DNA of 5,576 nucleotides, from contig CALVZZ010000077.1 of assembly GCA_944372715.1 (NCBI GenBank), positions 1 to 5,576 on the forward strand, in the 5' to 3' direction. The DNA is from an uncultured Clostridia bacterium (GTDB lineage: Bacteria; Bacillota; Clostridia; Christensenellales; UBA1242). Positions 5,528 to 5,576 of the stretch are shown here, in pieces; position 1 is the stretch's first letter, and each line of letters begins with the position of its first letter. The notes under the pieces were generated by a model that saw only the letters and a list, made by a program, of their open reading frames with translations, was not told the origin of the DNA and searched no databases. A program made the position numbers and the translations under genes.

Positions 5528-5576
5528 ATCCAAAAAGTGGCTAAAACCCAGTAATTTCGGGCATTTCAGGACTTTA

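Noticed and set aside
5438..5576. A minus-strand open frame entering from the right edge and ending antisense to the tRNA
   Set aside because: It runs through the terminator hairpin and the tRNA body. Frames antisense to tRNA-Ile are a common spurious call, and no start or family signal is visible.
5528..5576. Possible attachment site or integrase-binding sequence after the tRNA
   Set aside because: tRNA 3' ends are common integration sites, but no repeat of the tRNA 3' end and no integrase is visible in the remaining 49 bases.

Overview
This is a very A+T-rich bacterial window. It has Shine-Dalgarno sites of the AGGTG/AAGGTG type, sigma-A-like promoters with extended -10 boxes, intrinsic terminators and a tRNA with an encoded CCA. 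This fits a low-G+C Firmicutes-type genome (Clostridia or Bacilli, probably uncultured). No marker gene fixes the taxon, and nothing in the sequence requires a non-standard code.

All protein genes lie on the minus strand. Reading from the right, a divergent intergenic region (5001-5151) leads into a two-gene operon. The first gene encodes a 492-residue DUF1538 membrane protein, apparently starting with GTG. The second encodes a 199-residue PII-like regulator whose start overlaps the end of the first gene by 35 bases. Both proteins are internally duplicated. The simplest reading is a transporter-like membrane protein with its own PII-type regulator. Next comes a monocistronic gene (1991-2884) with its own promoter and terminator; its product is built from about ten 17-residue repeats and looks like a beta-solenoid. 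The last unit has a strong extended -10 promoter. It starts with a 576-residue cytosolic protein carrying an HExxH zinc-protease signature (161-1891) and continues into a gene cut by the left edge (1-116).

The right end (5152-5527) is a plus-strand RNA transcription unit: a good promoter, a G+C-rich structured segment, an intact tRNA-Ile(GAU), and a clean terminator. The structured segment begins as a near copy of the 5' half of that tRNA. It then diverges inside the anticodon, has no T arm, and can fold into a multibranched structure. I do not recognise it as a known RNA family, and it is the most unusual thing in the window. The last 49 bases hold nothing I can identify.
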